A stretch of DNA of 64,000 nucleotides from Rotaria sordida. Taxonomy: Eukaryota; Rotifera; Eurotatoria; Philodinida; Philodinidae. The notes beneath the pieces were generated by a model. It saw only the letters and a program-made list of their open reading frames with translations, made no database searches and was not told the origin of the DNA. Made by a program: the position numbers and the translations under genes. The stretch's first letter is position 1, and each line of letters opens with the position of its first letter. This document shows positions 48,301-60,956 of the stretch, piece by piece. The stretch lies in assembly GCA_905250125.1 (NCBI GenBank), contig CAJNOL010000779.1, positions 1-64,000 of the forward strand, written 5' to 3'.

Positions 48301-49705
48301 TATTAGTTTACCACTATTTCTTCAGTATAAATTTTTGGTGTTCGCTGTTCTTCTTCTTCTTCATGTGTGAATTCTTCTTGACGAACAGATGGTTTTAATG
48401 AATGAGTATGTCGAGTAGGCCTTTCTTCTTTAGTATCAGGTGGTCTTAATGAATGAGTATATCGATTGGATTTTTCTTCGTCGGTATCAGGTGGTGTTCG
48501 TATTCGTTTCGTAGATCGACGTTTTGAAGAACGTTTTCGAATAGGTATTGGTGGTTCTTCATGAAATGTTTGTTCACCAAGAGATTTTTTAAATGTTGCT
48601 AATACTTGATAAATATTACCTTTATCTATAAGACGAATTGTTTCAATCTAAAAAATAGAAAACTGATGAGTATGTTACAGAAAGGATAGTAATGAATTTT
48701 AAAATACTCGTCCAAATATTTTCCAACCAAAAAGTTCACGTAATTCTCGTTCATCTTTAACATAATTATAAATATTTAAGAATAGATGTTCAAGAGTTTT
48801 TTTCCAATTTCCATTGCCTGGACTTAATGGTTTTGTTTTTCGATCCCAAAAATTTTCCTCTTCATGTGTTGTATTCATAACACGAGGCTGTGGTGGTGGC
48901 GGTAAACGCTAAATTTCAAATCATGTAAAATAAAATAGTTCGAAAGAAAAATTTACTACAGCCATTTGTTCTCTCGTATATTCATATTGAGAATTTCGAT
49001 TTGGATCGATCCAATTTTCGTCAGGTGTACTCCAAGCATTTACTGGTGTACCAGTATAACTAACAGGTGAAATTGGACCTTCAATACTACTTTGAATACT
49101 AAAATCATCATCCAATTTCGATTGATAATTATCCTAAATTATCGATATAAATAATTTTTTTTTATTATTTTAAAATCTGTAAAACTTACTACTAAACTCG
49201 GATCATTATCTGAATGTTCATTTGGACTATCATCATAATTTTCTGAATACTTATCATTTACATCAAGAAATTTTGTTATAATATTACTCTCACGTAATCC
49301 ATTGCTATCGAATAAGAAATTATAAAAAAAAATAAAAATAAATCCAAAAATAAATTATTCTACTTCGTAACAGCAATTGCTTTTAGTACACGTCTTCCTA
49401 GACCAAGACGAAATGCTCCACGATAAAGATAAGTCGAAATCGAACCAGTTCGAAATATTTGAAATGGATCAGGTTTTGATCCATCAACAGTAAAATAAAT
49501 TCGTACATTTGGAACATCTTAATATATTATAAATAAATAAAAACAAATATGATATTATTATTTAGAATAATTCAACAAAAAAAATAAAAATAAAACCTGA
49601 TCGAATTTCAATAAAAGTTTGTGTATCAATTTTATTTTTTAATGAAAGTGGATTTGATGATAATGGAGTTATAATTGGTGAAGGTAATGATCCTGCTTTC
49701 AACAT
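42362..49705 (-). CDS. DZANK1-like N-terminal domains fused to an eight-repeat annexin, 20 exons
   Basis: Exons 49705-49597, 49517-49364, 49304-49190, 49133-48960, 48908-48708, 48647-48312, 48243-48198, 48150-48020, 47953-47749, 47691-47481, 47424-47309, 46735-46677, 44807-44685, 44622-44538, 44480-44413, 44350-44174, 44103-43899, 43061-42792, 42737-42622, 42553-42362; 1030 aa, all junctions in frame. Residues 1-100 ([29 protein letters not shown]) match the chitobiase-like/Fn3-associated N-domain of DZANK1; residues about 195-270 ([20 protein letters not shown]) match a central DZANK1 block. Zinc ribbons and ankyrin repeats are absent. From about residue 355 come two four-repeat annexin cores (annexin A6 layout), each starting EEI-V/I-QQGT, with calcium-loop motifs GVGT, GLGT, GAGT, GWGT, GAGT, GLGT. 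Exon 48647-48312 carries both DZANK1-like and annexin-linker sequence, so the fusion is within one exon. Expected role: calcium-dependent membrane binding. Confidence 0.9.
43268..43602. repeat. Fold-back element in an annexin-fusion intron
   Basis: CCAAAACCTGTGGTCCTCGTCAGG on the left pairs with CCTGATGACCTGAAAGAATCACAGGTTTT on the right; arms about 43268-43383 and 43490-43602. No ORF. Confidence 0.75.
45534..46096. repeat. Fold-back element in the long annexin-fusion intron
   Basis: Arms about 45534-45695 and 45950-46096: CTATTTCAAAATAGAAGCG pairs with CTTTTCTATTTTGAAATGG, and CATCGAATCATATATTATAG with CTATAATATATGATTCGATG. Smaller inverted pairs sit alongside (45104-45229; 45340-45375 with 45770-45812), so the 1.87-kb intron is a cluster of hairpins. 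Confidence 0.75.
46320..46345. repeat. (TTA)n microsatellite
   Basis: Eight TTA units in the long annexin-fusion intron. Confidence 0.9.
47059..47232. repeat. Fold-back element in an annexin-fusion intron
   Basis: Arms about 47059-47117 and 47170-47232: AATGTTCTGAAAGTTTGAAC versus its complement ATTGAAACTTTCAGAACATT, and GATATTGAATTT versus AAATTCAATATC. Confidence 0.75.
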
Positions 49706-49874
49706 GTTAATAGATTTAACTTACATATAATGTATTGTTGCTAAGCAGTTTACCACATATTCTATGAATAGATGACGCACATTTGAAATGTATTGGTCAC
49801 CATAGGAATATAATTCAAATGGTCCAATCTCTTTTTTTTTATAGTTCATATTTTTGTGTTCATTGAAAAATATT
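49706..49874. promoter_or_regulatory. Divergent promoter region, annexin fusion / SPICE1-like
   Basis: Only 169 bp separate the two start codons, so one region must serve both genes, or they are co-regulated. No TATA box stands out. Confidence 0.5.
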
Positions 49875-52800
49875 ATGTCGAAAGTAACTGTACAACGAAA
49901 ATCAACTTTAAAAAAGTTTCTTGATCGAGATGTATGATGATAATATTTTCTTTATTTCATATCGTATCATTTAAATTCTTTTAGTCATCCATTTGTGATC
50001 GATCGAGTGATAATGGAATTGTAATTATTTAAAAAAAAGAAATTTTTTTGTTTAAATTTTAAATGTTTATTCTAGAATCAACGAAGACCATGTTATCAAT
50101 TAATTCAAAAAGAAAAACAACGAAAATGTTTATCTATGAAAGATATACGACAAGATCAATTAGATATTTTACGTGAAATACTTTTTAATCAACGTGATGT
50201 AAAGATAAATTTAATAATTAATTTTTACATATCTTTCATTTAGATTAATGAATTAATAAAAAAATCAAATAGATCAGATAAAATTATTTCAAAAAATAAT
50301 ATTGTAAGATAAATAAAATTATTTGAAAACGATTTTATAAAAATAAAATTAATTTTAGATACATAATGGAAAAACTCATTTGATCAAAAAAACAAAGTAA
50401 ATACAATAATAGATATAGTTGTCTGCATGATCAATGATGCATAATAGAAAAAATTTCTAAAGTATGCAAAATAAAAGCTATCCATCGTACCGATCCATTT
50501 TATACGTAACGAGAGAATTTATACAAATAATTTATTCCCAAAACAAAATAAACGTTTTCTCGAGCTACAGAATTTTATGAACATACCATTATACTTACAT
50601 TAATGATGAAACTACATGGGAGCTAGAGGGAAAATTTTTTCCTCGTCAGCCATGTGATTTCCTAAAATAGAATTGCGTATATGTCGGGACTTTAAAATTT
50701 AGCTAATTTTTATGTTTGAGATGTGTATTAAGTTACTATAAATAGCCTGAAAAGCTCAACTGTATAGACTTTTGCTCTGTCGGTCGATTATTGAAAAACT
50801 ACCGTGAGCGAGGTGACAGTTGTAACCAGTTTATTTGATCATTATTAATCGATTAATGGAAATGACTTGATTTCTATCACTAAAAATCAGTTTTTATCTG
50901 TTCACTAGAAATTATTGAAAATGCTTAGAAATGAAGGATAATCACAAGAAATTATTAGAAACTAAGAACAGTCATCAGAAATATTTGCAATTATTGAAAA
51001 TCATTAGCAATCAGGACTTTAGTTTTAATCTTATTTTCTATGATTTCTAGCATAGAAATCAGTTTGTTTCTCCTTGAGTTTTTACAAATCTCCAGGAAGA
51101 ACTATCATCTTATTATTGTTTGTACCTGTTAGGTTTCTCACAAATGAATATATGATATTTCTATACATACATAGCTTTCGTTTGATTATGCTTAGGAGCG
51201 AGAAGATCTCGCAAGGCTACACAGAAATCGTTAAAGATATTCTCACTTGGAACTTTTAATACTCTTGTTATCAATTGTGAACACTTTTTTTCTTCGTTGC
51301 TATTTCTCATATTAGTAAATTCGTAAAGAAAGTTCAGATCAATGAAAATGAATATATTGTTACTACATACGAAAACTGTTTATATCAATAAATGGTTTTC
51401 CATATCATGTGATTTCAATATACTAAATTCTACAACTGTCTCTAAGACTTTTGATGATAGACCATTGCCTAGTTCTGTTTTAATTCGTTGTAATACACTA
51501 AAACTTCGTTCACGTTTATTAGGTCCAATTAAAATATGACTTGATTCAGTTTGGTTCTCTTTAAAAAAGTTGGCAATAGATCTTCACTTTTACATAGTCA
51601 ATTTGTCTTACCGAAAGATTAAAAACATTGCCTGCCTCTAACAGAAAATTTCCAGGGAGAGAGGCAGAATGCAAGAAAAAATTTAGGAGGTGAAAATCAT
51701 CCTGTTTCACTCTCCTAAGCGTATAGTCTAAACCTAACCCGAGAAGACACATCTAATAGCATGAACCCGTTTAGGATTTTTATTTACACTATGAGAAAAA
51801 TATGAGGACAAACGGAAGTTATCAGTTGAATGAGTTCTCTCGTGCGCTTAAATATGATGATCAAGTTGTTTCATACGAACTTTATCACTGATTAGTTCAG
51901 TTATTTCGGATTTGTTTTAGGCTTACATCAGCAAAAAATATAAATTCATCAAATCCTATTGATTTGAATCAATCTGAGGAAGGTTTGAACAACTATATAT
52001 ATATATATACATGTCATTCATCAAAATGATAATTTATGTTTTCTATATAGATAATCTATCAGTTCATTCTGATGATGAAGAAATAATAGAAAATGAACCT
52101 GTTCGTGTAAGTCGTTCGAATAGAAAAGATAATCAAGTATATCCAATAATTCGTTCATCAAGTCTTTATTCTCAATCTCGTCAACAATTAAATGGTATTC
52201 GATCAACAAATAGTGTTTCATTTATGTCGAATCGATTAAAAAAGGATGGCCAATCTAATAATACAGAATCAAATACAAATACATCATCAGATAAATTAAA
52301 AAAATTACTCGATCGTCTTTCATTAGAATTAAATGATTTAGAATCAATAACAGGTTTGAAATCAAATACAAATATTCTATCATCACCTACATGTAGTACA
52401 GCACTTGCTACAGGACTTATTACTCTTACAAATCATGTTAAACAAGTAAATAAAATATGATTTTTTTTTATTTTAAATTATTATTGTTTGTTTTTTGTTT
52501 TTTCGTGTATATTTAAGTATGTATCAAATTCTAAAGGAAATCAAGACATAAATCATTTTAAAGATCAACTTTCGGTTATTATTAAAAATCAATTAGATTT
52601 TCAAAAAAAAATTGAAAATCAAATGATAACATTACAAACTATGATGCAAACTATATGTCAACTTGTTAATAGTGAAATCATATCAAATAAAAAATGTGAA
52701 GAAAAATTTTCATTAAAAAATATTCATCAAGATCAAACAGATCTTGATAGAATTGAATCACATCAAAATTGGTTAAATAATGCTCAAAGACCATATATAA

Positions 52801-54619
52801 TACCAAAAGATGCAAATAATATAATAAATGAATTACTGTTATTGACTCGATGTATGAATAATGGTAAGATTATATTTAAATATATATGAACATGTTAACA
52901 TTATAATATAGAAATAAAAAGAAAAACAATGAAATTATTTTTTGAAGAAAAAAAAACTTTCGAATTAATCTATAGATAGACTTGAAAACTATTGTTTATA
53001 TTTCTCAAGTAGAAATGTCCAGGACTAAAATTTGGTGATTTGCCCGAGAGCAAAAAATTTGGCTTTGTACTTCTCTACTTCTAACATATTGATGATTTAC
53101 TGGATGATAATATGTTACAGAATCATGAAAAGTTTCAAAACTTTAGAAGTATAACTGAGTACATCAATGAGTAGTCAGCTATAAAAAAATCAAAAGTTTC
53201 CAGATAAAGTTTTTTGATCTATCAAACTTTGAACAGTCATCTGCACTGATCATTCTAGTAAAAAGAAACTTTAAATCTGGTAAATAAATGATGATTCTAG
53301 AATCGAAATACTGACAAACGTCAAAGCTGTAGCAACAGACTCATGTAGAATTTTTAGTATTTTGATCTTAGGAGCGTCATTTATTTGTCAAATTTAACAC
53401 TTTCTCAACCAAAATGTTCAGCACAGACACCTTCACAACGTCTGAAATACGGAAAAAAATTACCTAAAAATAGATGTGGGTAAGATGGTCATGGTTCTGG
53501 CGGGACCGGGACTAACACAACAGAGCTATCAAACGCACAAATGTGCAGAATAGACAATGATATCGCATTTTTCGCTAGTACATATAATGCTAAGCGCGAA
53601 ACCAGAAAGCAAAAACGATTGGTCCTGCTCATGACTATCTGAGAGTCTTTAGTTTTTATAATTGACTACTAACTGTAGTTTGACACTTCAAGTCGCTCCA
53701 AAGATTTCAGATAACTTTTACCTATTATTTGTATTCTGCGACTAAGACCCTCTAAACATTTCCCAAGCAATCTTGACGATGATCTTATAACAATCAAGTC
53801 ATAATTAACTATGATCCATTAGGTCAGTGCCGAACTCGATCCATAGAAAGTTTCTAGATTCGGACCCGACAAGCTCTACCGGCAGATTACATCGCCGCGA
53901 ATGTATTAATTTGTTGCTGATACCTACTATGATCTCACGATATTTTGATCTCTTTCATTATTAGATATCTGTACTTGTGTAGTCCTGGGCATATATATGT
54001 ATAAAACTAATATTTTATTTATTTCAGCTACACCAATCGATACCGATTTATATCATCAACATACAAATAATTCTCTAATAAATCATCATTCATCATATAT
54101 AGAAACATTAGATACATCAAAAAAATTAATACGATCAACATCATCTATGTCTACAAACGAAACAAATGCTAATGAAATTTCAAAACAAATTCAACAACAT
54201 AAAAATATCGATCAAGAACCACGTTCATCAATGATTAGCCCAATTGACACACCATTATCATATGATATGTTTGAACCAGGTCTTCCAAATGGTAATTCAT
54301 CAGTTAGTCGACTTCGAAATGGAATTAATGGATTAGATGGAACCTCAACTAATACTGCACCATCTGTTTCAATAGTATGTTTATAACAATAATATACATT
54401 CGTATAAATAAAAATAAGCCGTTACATAAACTAGGTTGTTATTATGTTCTGTTTTTTTTTGTCTAGAATGAAACATTATTAGAAAAAATTCTTCATGAAC
54501 GTCTTCGTCTAGTTCAACAAATGGCTGAATTAAATAAACAACATGAAATGACTCAAGAAGAATTAGCTAATCTTGAAGCAAAAACTATACAATCACAAAC
54601 AATAGAAATCAAAAAATAA
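49875..54619 (+). CDS. SPICE1-like spindle/centriole-associated coiled-coil protein, 9 exons
   Basis: Exons 49875-49931, 50076-50198, 50244-50303, 50359-50396, 51921-51982, 52051-52445, 52518-52863, 54028-54374, 54467-54619; 526 aa, all phases agree. The N-terminal segment (KQRKCLSMKDIRQDQLDILR, then EILFNQRDINELIKKS) resembles the conserved SPICE1 block around LSIMKEILSDQ. The middle (DKLKKLLDRLSLELNDLESI, TGLITLTNHVKQY) resembles SPICE1's second conserved block. The C-terminus is a coiled coil (EKILHERLRLVQQMAELNK). SPICE1 acts in centriole duplication and spindle formation. The match is from memory and moderate; a generic coiled-coil protein is the alternative. Introns 4 (1.5 kb) and 7 (1.2 kb) are long. 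Confidence 0.65.
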
Positions 54620-56034
54620 CAACAAAAAAAAAATATTCGTAGAAATTTTCTTCCTTTTATTTTAACAATTAGTTTGATAGTGAATATTCTTCTAATAATT
54701 TAACATATGTGTGAGTAATATAGATAGAAATAATGACGCAACATTGTTTTAATCTTTGCTCATTTGTTTATTGTTTTTTTGTTTTTGTTTTTCTTCTTGT
54801 GTATATTAGCAAAACAAAACTATGCATGCTATCTTATAGAAAATGATTTGTAGTAATTAGAAGAAAAAGTATCAAGTATTGAATTCAATCATTTTTATTC
54901 TAATAAATTTATGATTACTACTACTCAAAATGAAATCAATATCACATATAAAATATGACAAATACACTTCGGACAATGTTTTAAATGACATTATATCTTT
55001 TAATAATAGTGATATAAACAGAAGAAACATGATAGTTAGAGTGTAGGTATAGAGGATAGCTACACACACACACGATAGATACTACGTATCACTTTGTACA
55101 ATTGTGTAACGCTACATGCAATGAATACATGGTTCATTAAAATTTCTAAAAAAAATACTGGTTGATTTCGATTATCACGTTTCTTTTATTTATATCACTA
55201 TAATTTTAAAAAAAATCATTCTTTGTTGCCATATAAACTAATTTTCATTGAGGCTCAGCTTATGAGGCATCTTCTATAGTGAAATTAGTGAGAACTTGTC
55301 TTTGATCTTGATCTCTCTCGATTTCACATTTGATAATAGTCAAAGTAGTTGATTTTGTGTATAATTTTTTTCAATCTATGAATTATGTCTGTGCACTTCA
55401 TAAAGCATAATAACAATAGTATTTGATTCATATGAATATCAATAACAATTACAAATTCATATTTAAAATTATTTAACAAACTAATGTTGTTCAACATGTA
55501 CAATGATAATTACAATAAACTCTATAAATTAAAAGTGATATAATCTATTACAATCTAAGAAATTAATCTGATTTCTTTTTGTTTTTATTCTTTAATATAT
55601 ATTAGAATACAATTATGTTGAAAACAAACTTATACATAACATTTCTATCGATTTCCGAGACTGTACATCGTATTTTATTACCTTTCTTTCGTTTTTTTTG
55701 TCTTTTATATTTATGATTGATTTGATTTAATTATTTCTATTTCTAAAAACATTGCATGTTATTCAAACATCATCCATACTAATTAGAAAAGAGAGGAGTA
55801 AAATATGTCGACTTATATAGTAAATCTTCAAATACGAACTAAAACTGTTTTTTTTTCTTCTTTTTCTCTAATGAATTCTATTGTCAAATTAGCTTGAGAC
55901 CGTCCAATAAGCACTATATTTTCTCGTCACTATTCTTATTACCAATGAGATTTTATCTCTCTCTTACTTTGATTGCTTGTAATTTAGTATGGAAATTTTT
56001 CTCACTTCATTAAAACACAAACAAAACGAAACGA
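54620..56034. other. Non-coding stretch before the homeobox gene
   Basis: 3' flank of the SPICE1-like gene and 5' flank of the homeobox gene. AT-rich, with a (AC)n run near 55062-55073. No gene supported. Confidence 0.55.
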
Positions 56035-56988
56035 ATGAGTACAACAATGAAGAGTAGTTTCTTTATCGATGATCTTCTTTCAGTTTTTAAACGACCAGGT
56101 TTAACAACAAAACAATCTCTTTTGATATCACCATTAGTATCACTGGATTTTTATCAATCAATTAATCAATATACATCTAAAAAATTAGAATTACATCCAT
56201 TTGTTTATCCTGGTATGTAGACATTCTTGTCAGACTTTCTTTTATTTAGTTTATTATTTTTTTTGTATGTCTATTTACAACGACAATATTATCGTTGAGA
56301 TAACTAATGAGAATCTTTTCTAATCGGCTCAATATCTTTATCAATTATGTCTTTCACTCGTTTTGTATGTGATTAATGATCTAGTCATAAATTAATTATT
56401 TCATCGAAATGAAAAGTCATATTCTTGTTAAAGAAAAGAAAAAGAAACCACTTGCTTACATAAACTATATTTGACTATTCATAAATATGTTTTGTCTATA
56501 ATTTAGGTTTAAATTTTCATGCTTATTTAAATAACGAATATTTATTAAAACATTGTCGTCGACGAAAAGCTCGAACAGTATTTACTGATCAACAATTGAA
56601 TGAACTTGAAAAAAGATTTGATAAACAAAAATATTTAAGTACACCAGAACGTTTTGATTTGGCAAATGCACTTAATTTATCTGAAGCACAGGTAAAAAAA
56701 ACCTATTTAGATTTTCTAATTGATAATCAATGATATGTGATTTTTTAAAATTTTTATTTCTCATCTCTAGGTTAAAACATGGTATGTATTATGTCATTTC
56801 TATTGATATTTTTGAAAAAGTATATATGTGCTAGGTTTCAAAATCATCGTATGAAATTTAAAAAACAAACACGTCGACAAGTACAAAATGCATCGAATAG
56901 TCCGTCATCAGAAGATGTTGATGAACAGAATGACATTGATGTTGTCAGTAGTGATGAATGTTATAGTAACAAGTCTTTTTTGAAATAA
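56035..56988 (+). CDS. Bsx/bsh-type homeodomain transcription factor, 4 exons with an 11-nt micro-exon
   Basis: Exons 56035-56212, 56507-56691, 56771-56781, 56835-56988; 175 aa. The N-terminus has SFFIDDLLS, the EH1-like/FFIEDILL motif of Bsx proteins. The homeodomain (about 77-136) reads [20 protein letters not shown], then [20 protein letters not shown], then [15 protein letters not shown], closest to Bsx. Exon 3 is 11 nt and encodes VKT plus two bases of Trp48; the third exon junction splits that Trp codon. Position 52, normally Arg, is His (FQNHRMK). The acidic Ser-rich tail is short. Expected role: nuclear DNA-binding regulator of neural cell types. Confidence 0.93.
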
Positions 56989-59900
56989 AACTAAACTATC
57001 ATTATCATCATTAAACGTTTAACATAGAAAATTAATCGATATAGTTTTTGAAAAAAAAACTACTAACATCCACATCGAAGTAAAGATAAGTGGATACCAA
57101 ATAGTTCAATATTTTTATTCAAAAACCATTCACTTAGAAGAATAATCAGCATAGAGAAAAGAACTAGACTTTGAATTAATGAAAACAAATACTGATTTCG
57201 AATTTCTAGTTATATTGAATGCGTTCATTGCCTAGATGCGTTAATTTTAAAGTCTTGCAATCGAAAGCAGGGAATGAATCGTTTATTTTTGTATAATATG
57301 TTTAACTATTTTGATATTCAATCACTATTTGGACGAATTATATTGGATGGACCTGCAAATCTTAGTTAATAAAGTTTATAAAGATTAGATAATAGAAGCA
57401 TAATCAGAAAAAAAGTGCAGAGTGAGCTCTGCCTCCCAACAGCGTACATGATTTTAGAACGAGGTAGCATTAAAACTATTTTGATCTTTCGCGGAAAACT
57501 AACTCTACTTTTCATTTTCGGAATGACATTCAGATGATAACATGCAGTAAAAATTCTTCTTCATATCAGTCTTTAGTTTTGACGACAGAATAATCGTAAA
57601 AAATAATAATTAACACTTGTTTCATAAGAAAATATTGCCAAAGACACAACTCTTCGTAATAGAATAAAATGTCTTTGTCAAAAAACCAAATAAATCTATC
57701 TAGAAGGAAGTTACGTTTTTTCGAGTGACAAGCACAAAATGATGTTGGTTATCTTAAATCCTCAGTCGCCGAAGGTGGCTAGACTTTCAACAGTTATTCT
57801 AAAACCAGAAGGTTGATGCGAAAAATGAAAGAAGGCTTTGTTGCTGAAACTAAATGAAAGAATGAAATTCTATTCTCGATAAGAATCGAAATGAAAGAAA
57901 GAGTTATCAACTAGAGAAAAGAACATCTTAATTCACCCTATTGATTAAATCAATTTCTTCTTCAATAATCCAAGGAAACTGTGCTTTAGAAAATATGCTT
58001 CTCAAAAATATCTTCTAAATTCTTCATTTCTTGTTGTTTCGTGAATGAACTAAAGAGTGGTTCGAAGGTTTTGACTCTTTTCTTTATCAAGATGTTCTAT
58101 ATACTACATACATATATTCCGAGTTTATCGGAATATATAATTTTCTAGAGAGAAATCAGAGCTATCCCTCGAAAAGAAATTCAAATTGCTTAGACGTTAT
58201 GAAAAGCTATTGTTATTTTATTGACCATGAAGGAAGCATTTCCATCTTACATTTTTAGAAAACAAAAATATTTTTGTCATATGCGAAGGACTCAAAGCTG
58301 ATCAAACTGTTGTTTTTAAGGTATTTCAACAGATATTTTTATATGATTAAATAGAATTCAACATGCCCTAAAAGAGTATGCATATTAGCAAATATCCGTT
58401 CGTATTTTTTCATAAAAAACCTTGAGAAAACCTAGAAAATCTATTGGAAACGACATGTTCAGTTCTCGATGATATCAAAAGCTTTAATTGTATTTTGTAT
58501 TAAGAACACTAGATAAACCTTACTTAAAGTGACAGCCATAGTTTTCCAGTACAAAACTATCCATTTCAATCCATTAACTACATATGTATCTAGCGTAGAT
58601 AACGACAGTTTACAGAGTGAAGTCGAAAACTTGGATAATTCTGCATATGAACGCTATTGAAGGTACCAAAGTCTGAGATACGTATTTTTCTTTGTAGCGA
58701 GCAACATTTTTTGTAGGGGGGCTCAAGTCTTCGTAGAGGAGGCTGAGCCTCCTCTAGCCCCATCTGGTTACGCCCCTATTAGATAAGATCCTACAAATCA
58801 AATAAACTGAACGCCGACTATAGAAAAATTGGAATTTAAATTAGATGATTTGTTTGTAACTGATGCTATTTAAAATTTCTACTTATACGAGTCTTAGACG
58901 TTTCTATTTGTTCTTTTTCTATTACTTCGAATATGAATGAAAATAAATGTTTGCTTATTAAAACAATGATTGTCCATCCTTTTTCGAGATATTCAATTTG
59001 TGTTGATTTTAGTTTAACTTTTCAAAATCTCTATCAATCGATTTCATATCAAAATAAAGATTATGTCAGTGAAAATAAGCGATGCCATTTGGTTTAATTA
59101 CTTTAATGGAAGTATAGAAGTTTCTTAGGTACTTTGTTTATCAGCATTTCCGTTCTCATTAGACATGAATGAACCATTACCTCAAATACATTCAGTATTC
59201 TCAAAGGATCTAGTGATAATTTATCCGAAACCTATTAATTGTTCGACTGAAAAATCTATTCAAATACTTTTCGACATGTGTATACTTTAGTTACTTGAAC
59301 AGATTGAATATGATGCTGTCATAATTAAGTTGAAAGACTTAATCAAAGATCTTTTTTTTTTCTCCGAGAAGAATTTTGCTTGGCAATTAGTTCATTTCAT
59401 CGAATCTGACTGGTGAGAATTTGAATACGAAATTGTCTTTTATATTTAGGATGTATTCTTTATAAGATGATATATTGTTTAACATTAAACTTGAAATTAA
59501 GAAAATGAAATTATTTATTAGATATATTCAATTTTCAGTCAATTAAAGTAAAATAAGTTTCTATTTTTTTTAAGATTCTTTGTCAGAATAAAATTTTTTG
59601 AATGGCAACAAAAAATTTCGTTTTAATCGAAATAAATATTGTATATTGTTTAAATTTTATTCTAAGGAAAACCATTCAATTTGTAGCACTTTAAACTGAA
59701 ATAAGTTTACGTTTATTTTTTAATATTTTTCCTAAGAATAAAAATTAAAACATTATAAAAATATTTATTTCGATGGAAACTTAATAGCTTTGACATTCAG
59801 TAACTTTTATTTTGAGACAAAAATGTTAAACAAATAAATATAAGTTGGTTTTAGTTTAATTGACTACAATCGAATATATCTGATGAATGATTTCTGTTTT

Positions 59901-60956
59901 TTTTAATTTTAATCTTGATGTCAAAAAACATATCATCTCATAAGAAATACTCAGTATATAATAAATGAAATTAAAATTCATTCATATTTATTCGTTTTAA
60001 CGTTTTTATAGATAATTAAATTTAACTAAGGAGAAATATTTATCTCGACGGAAACAAAATAATTGTTATATTTTTAATCATTTAATTTATTGTCATATTA
60101 TGTTGAATTTAATTTAAATTTAATGTTACACTAAAATAAAATGTTTTAGTTTTTTTTTATTAAAAAATTCGATAGATTCTTTTCATTTATATTGAAAAGC
60201 AGTGATTGAACGATTTGGTTAGCTTTCGAAAATAAACCAATAGAATAATTACCAAAGTGCATTAATGCACTTCACAGGACGCGTACGGCATAGTGGAGGC
60301 AGGATGGGGTACGCGTTCGGCTACTTGGTACGCGAACTGCACATGATGGCGGTACGTGTATCAATTAATGTTTCATGCTGTACACGTATCGAACCTATAC
60401 CATTCGATCTGCGAAGGGAGCAATATTAAAGAGGTCGCTAGTGTAGTGGATGCATTGGAGAGGTTCGTATTGATTAGTGATCATCGGTATCTCTTTGTTT
60501 GTGACAATTCCATGCGCTATCCTCATAAAATCTCTTCAGAAAGTTCGAAAATGGTTTCAACATAGTTTCGATTCAGATTATCTATCTACTTTTGAATGTA
60601 AGCCCGATGTACTAGTCAATTTTTAGACACGGAGCGTTTTTGATAAATGCTTGTCAATATTTATGATTCTATCGTTTTCGAACTTGTTGACGATGGAGTT
60701 TGAGATTGGAGGACTTAGTTCTACAATTATCAAAATTTTATTCTTGTCAATCGAAGTCGATGTAGTTCTACTACATCTCGAAAGAGTTTCCTGACAACTA
60801 CAGGATTGTTTTTCGGATTGAGATAATCATCATTATATGATTGATTTTCTGAATAGATCTGTGATGATTGTATGCTATTGTATGCTTGCTGACTCATTTC
60901 TAGTTATTATGAAGATTATTGTTGGATGTGAGTGAGGGAGTGTGCGTAAAGATAAT
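56989..60956. other. Non-coding stretch between homeobox gene and right-end gene
   Basis: No gene supported. Contains a small GC-rich hairpin at about 58730-58760 (GAGGAGGCTGAGCCTCCTC), an AT-rich fold-back at about 59500-59910, and a GC-rich island near 60275-60355 with three GGTACG-type motifs. Open frames at 60356-60600 are suggestive but unsupported; they could be upstream exons of the right-end gene. Confidence 0.5.
59500..59910. repeat. AT-rich fold-back element
   Basis: AGATATATTCAATTTTCAGTCAATTAAAG on the left (about 59520-59548) pairs with CTTTAATTGACTACAATCGAATATATCT-like sequence on the right (about 59855-59882); inner segments (TTTCGTTTTAATCGAAATAAATA versus TATTTATTTCGATGGAAAC) also pair. 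Confidence 0.6.
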
